From: Planctomycetota bacterium
Lineage (GTDB): Bacteria; Planctomycetota; GCA-002687715; DRQF01
DNA: 24,946 nt
Direction: 5' to 3'
Assembly: GCA_024275615.1 (NCBI GenBank)
Contig: JAJRYU010000072.1
Coordinates: 1-24,946, forward strand
Part shown: positions 23,443 to 24,946 of the stretch, one piece after another
Position numbering within the stretch: the first letter of the stretch is position 1
Layout: each line of letters opens with the position of its first letter
The notes under the pieces: generated by a model
Databases searched by the model: none
Seen by the model: the letters and a program-made list of their open reading frames with translations, nothing else
What the model was told of the DNA's origin: nothing
Program-made: the position numbers and the translations under genes

Positions 23443-24946
23443 CAGGCTCCTTCGCCGGCCAATCCTGGGGGTAGTTTGGGCTCCGGTTCCGATGAAGGTG
23501 TCACAGTGGGTTGGCTGAGAGGCGTTTCATCGCCGACTGGTTCCAAGGCCACGCGATTGGCAGCGATTCGCGCGCGCACAACGTCCACGGTTTCCCCAGC
23601 CATCAAACCTTCGACTTCTGCCCGTGTGAGCACTTCGTATTCCAACAAGGCTTCGGCAATGAGAACGAGCTGGTCCTTGTGCTCAGAAAGCGCTTCTTTG
23701 GTGGCCTTATAAGCTTCCGAAACGATACGCTTGACTTCGGCATCGATCGCTTCGATTGTCGATTCACTGAAGTGAGCTTGGCGCCCCAAGTCTCTGCCAA
23801 TGAAGACGGTGTCTTGACTTTCCTGATAGCTAATCGGGCCGATATTGTCACTCATGCCCCATTCGCGAACCATGCTCCGAGCAATCCCCGTAGCCTGCTT
23901 GATGTCGTTGGAAGCCCCGGAGGTATAGTCGTCAAAGAAGAGTTCCTCGGCGACACGCCCACCAAAGCAAATCTTCAGATGGGTCGTGGCCTTGCCAACG
24001 GTGATGCTGTAGGAGTCTTTCTCGGGGAGATACATGGTGGCGCCCAAGGCTTGCCCGCGGGGCACGATCGTGACTTTGTGAATGGGATCAGCACCCGGAG
24101 TCAGGAGCGCGATCAAAGTGTGCCCAGCTTCATGGTAGGCCGTCACTCTTTGTTCATGGTCATCCATGATGCGGCTGGTCTTGGCCCGGCCCCAGCGGAC
24201 TCGATCGCGGGCTTCTTCTAGGTCCTCTTCGAAGACGTAGTCCTTTTGGGCCAAAGTGGCAACAATGGCCCCTTCATTCATGACGGCTTCAAGTTCAGCA
24301 CCGCTGAATCCTGGGGTTCCCCTGGCGATTTTTGCCAGATCAATGGTTGGGTGCAAGCGTACCTTACGGCCATGAACCCGAAGGATGGCCTCTCGACCGC
24401 CCACATCCGGAAGGTCGACGCTAACTTGGCGGTCAAACCGACCGGGCCGCAACAAGGCGGCGTCCAAGACATCAACACGGTTCGTCGCAGCGATGACAAT
24501 GATACCGGTATCCGTTTCAAAACCGTCCATCTCAACAAGAATGGCATTGAGGGTCTGTTCGCGTTCATCGTGTCCACCACCCAAGCCAGCACCCCGTCGG
24601 CGGCCAACCGCATCAATTTCATCGAGAAAGATGATGCAAGGAGAATTCTCCCGGGCTTGTTTGAATAGATCGCGCACACGAGAGGCGCCGACACCGACAA
24701 ACATCTCGACAAAGTCTGAACCCGAGATACTGTAAAAAGGCACCTCAGCTTCGCCAGCGATGGCCTTGGCAAGCAAAGTCTTACCCGTGCCAGGAGGACC
24801 AACGAGGAGCATTCCCCTTGGGGTGCGGCCGCCCAAACGAGCGAACTTCCCCGGGTGCTTCAAGAACTCGACAACTTCGGAGACCTCAGCTTTCGCCTCG
24901 TCGACCCCGGCCACGTCAGCGAATGTGACGGTGCTTTTCTCGTGAG
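23442..24946 (-). CDS. ftsH: ATP-dependent zinc metalloprotease FtsH (N-terminus outside window)
   Basis: FtsH is a membrane-bound hexameric AAA+ protease that degrades misfolded membrane proteins and regulators. About 500 residues are present. The frame is open to the window edge (KSTVTFADVAGVDEAK), so the membrane-spanning N-terminus lies beyond it. The motifs are Walker A GPPGTGKT, Walker B CIIFLDEIDAVG, the second region of homology ATNRVDVLDAALLRPGRFDR, and the zinc site HEAGH, with the third ligand Asp in TSGASNDIKQAT. The C-terminus has a Pro/Glu-rich tail (PTVTPSSEPEPKLPPG). It is the first visible gene of the operon, ending TGA over the folP start. Confidence 0.97.
   Translation of the reverse strand, partial: HEKSTVTFADVAGVDEAKAEVSEVVEFLKHPGKFARLGGRTPRGMLLVGPPGTGKTLLAKAIAGEAEVPFYSISGSDFVEMFVGVGASRVRDLFKQARENSPCIIFLDEIDAVGRRRGAGLGGGHDEREQTLNAILVEMDGFETDTGIIVIAATNRVDVLDAALLRPGRFDRQVSVDLPDVGGREAILRVHGRKVRLHPTIDLAKIARGTPGFSGAELEAVMNEGAIVATLAQKDYVFEEDLEEARDRVRWGRAKTSRIMDDHEQRVTAYHEAGHTLIALLTPGADPIHKVTIVPRGQALGATMYLPEKDSYSITVGKATTHLKICFGGRVAEELFFDDYTSGASNDIKQATGIARSMVREWGMSDNIGPISYQESQDTVFIGRDLGRQAHFSESTIEAIDAEVKRIVSEAYKATKEALSEHKDQLVLIAEALLEYEVLTRAEVEGLMAGETVDVVRARIAANRVALEPVGDETPLSQPTVTPSSEPEPKLPPGLAGEGA

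Overview
The window is a typical stretch of a Gram-negative-type bacterial chromosome. It has moderate GC, dense genes, mostly minus-strand operons and many start/stop overlaps. AsmA-like and GDP-mannose genes suggest a cell with an outer envelope. A secreted HEAT-like protein, a membrane-anchored carboxypeptidase-regulatory-like protein and an HPGH-type small protein recall uncultured Planctomycetota or a neighbouring phylum, but this assignment is an inference of modest confidence. I see no CRISPR array, insertion sequence, phage gene, tRNA or rRNA.

Layout, left to right. 1-1735 (minus): a membrane sensor histidine kinase whose single reading frame is broken by a TAA at 977-979. 1736-1866: a divergent intergenic region with a Pho-box-like direct repeat. 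1867-4428 (plus): an exported 853-aa repeat protein. It converges on a membrane-anchored CarboxypepD_reg-like protein (4490-5848, minus), which has a degenerate 33-34 bp repeat at each end. 6009-8351: a divergent transketolase. 8457-10883: the classic rpsO-pnp pair, with a strong promoter and a structured leader of about 290 nt. 11274-12753: small exported or membrane proteins of unknown function.

12754-24946 (minus) is an envelope-biogenesis block transcribed right to left: ftsH (partial), folP, cdaA, ybbR/cdaR, glmM, alr, an AsmA-like giant protein, manC and ruvX. Starts and stops overlap at ftsH/folP, folP/cdaA, cdaA/ybbR, asmA/manC and manC/ruvX. The cdaA-cdaR-glmM core links c-di-AMP signalling to amino-sugar supply for peptidoglycan. 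Alr supplies D-alanine, ManC supplies GDP-mannose, FolP serves folate synthesis and FtsH is the membrane quality-control protease.

The main anomaly is that two genes, the kinase and the normally essential glmM, are each cut by one in-frame stop with clearly homologous coding sequence continuing in the same frame. TAA and TAG also end many intact genes here, so a global code change is not supported. Base-calling error, true nonsense mutation or local readthrough remain possible. Beyond that, most of the window is conserved housekeeping, and I do not see a convincing new multi-gene system.
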